Source: Thomasclavelia cocleata
GTDB lineage: Bacteria > Bacillota_I > Bacilli_A > Erysipelotrichales > Coprobacillaceae
NCBI RefSeq assembly: GCF_900102365.1
Contig: NZ_FOIN01000006.1
Location: 36,168 to 100,167, forward strand
Length of the DNA stretch: 64,000 nucleotides
Direction of reading: 5' to 3'
Part shown: one piece after another, positions 63,759 through 64,000 of the stretch
How the letters are laid out: each line of letters opens with the position of its first letter
Numbering within the stretch: position 1 is the stretch's first letter
Notes under the pieces: model-generated
Seen by the model: the letters and a program-made list of their open reading frames with translations, nothing else
Told to the model about the DNA's origin: nothing
Databases searched by the model: none
Translations under genes and position numbers: made by a program

Positions 63759-64000
63759 ATGAATATCATAGAACATTATAGCGATAAAATCAATGGCGCT
63801 TTATCTTCTTTTGACCGCATTATTATCAACGGATATATTTTATCCCTTCAAAATCCTCGTCAGTTTTTATTCTATCTTATTTCTAATTCTGTAAAGCTTC
63901 TTGATTTCCATTCTTTTGCAAAGCAGCAGACTGATTCTTTATGTTTACATATTGACTCTTATGCCAATGACTGTGGTGTTGATATTACTTATTTATCTTC
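63759..64000 (+). CDS. Unidentified protein, 3' end outside the window
   Basis: Eighty codons run open to the window edge, starting at an ATG preceded by TTAGGAGGTTGTTTTGAC. The product begins NIIEHYSDKINGALSSFDRI and continues with a helical, Phe/Leu-rich stretch; no motif is complete. I recall similar openings (HY..KINGVL..FDR) in long repeated proteins of unknown function linked to mobile elements. It is divergent from the broken transposase gene. Confidence 0.55.
   Translation, partial: MNIIEHYSDKINGALSSFDRIIINGYILSLQNPRQFLFYLISNSVKLLDFHSFAKQQTDSLCLHIDSYANDCGVDITYLS

Noticed and set aside
1..64000. tRNA and rRNA genes
   Set aside because: No tRNA acceptor/T-loop signature or rRNA sequence was seen on either strand.

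Overview
The window is AT-rich DNA from a low-GC, endospore-forming Firmicute. Gene content (gpr, spoIIP, spoIIAA-AB-sigF), GGTGATAAA-type ribosome binding sites, and a Bacillus-like gene order with Erysipelotrichia-like proteins suggest a gut anaerobe of the Erysipelotrichia (Coprobacillus/Thomasclavelia type). The species is inference.

Layout. (1) 1-10.7 kb is a housekeeping block with the gene order I know from the Bacillus sigA-yqfS neighbourhood: rpoD, trmK, the Nif3-like gene yqfO, ispH, a YqfQ-like small gene, cshB, nfo, a DUF2624-like gene and ispG. It is interrupted at 2.65-5.45 kb by a decayed group II intron and a RloA/RloB (AbiL-like) ATPase-Toprim defence pair. (2) 10.8-20.9 kb holds a nucleobase permease, pepF, rpsT, the spore genes gpr-spoIIP-yqxA, fmt, pdp, a HAD phosphatase, a small XRE regulator and a hexapeptide acetyltransferase. 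(3) 21-25 kb is the sporulation sigma-F module (spoIIAA-spoIIAB-sigF behind a Spo0A-box-like site, with dacF divergent), followed by two tandem signal peptidase genes. (4) 25-40.9 kb is mixed. It contains a membrane-anchored protein gene broken at a poly-A run, a Tim44-like protein, an Rpn-type nuclease, a PEPCK/HPr-kinase-like P-loop protein of unknown role, an ABC pair whose ATPase is broken at another poly-A run, a polysaccharide deacetylase, a DUF3990/DUF3791 pair with a frameshifted first gene, RmlD and transporters. (5) 41-45.7 kb carries a promoter, a tryptophan T-box (UGG specifier) and trpC-trpB-trpA, then a DNA glycosylase. (6) 45.9-47.6 kb is a minimal RiPP locus: a radical SAM/SPASM maturase and, 37 bp downstream, a 35-codon Cys-X-Cys peptide gene. 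Nearly 1.8 kb of decayed DNA and a PadR/HAAS regulatory pair follow. (7) 50.9-59.6 kb has a MATE pump, twin small membrane proteins, a BirA operator driving birA-bioY-bioB-bioD, mnmM, a Crh-like HPr without its phosphorylatable histidine, mraY and murD. (8) 59.6-64 kb has a one-spacer type I-B-like CRISPR with its own promoter, a lipoprotein, a secreted four-cysteine protein encoded with a thioredoxin-like lipoprotein, a broken insertion sequence, and the start of an unidentified gene.

The best candidates for undescribed biology are the RiPP locus at 46 kb, the HPr paralogue with Tyr in place of His15 (57 kb), the PEPCK-fold protein (29-30.6 kb), the orphan mini-CRISPR (59.9 kb) and the secreted-protein/oxidoreductase operon (61.3-62.6 kb). 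Two genes are broken at runs of exactly seven A, which allows transcriptional slippage or phase variation as well as sequencing error.
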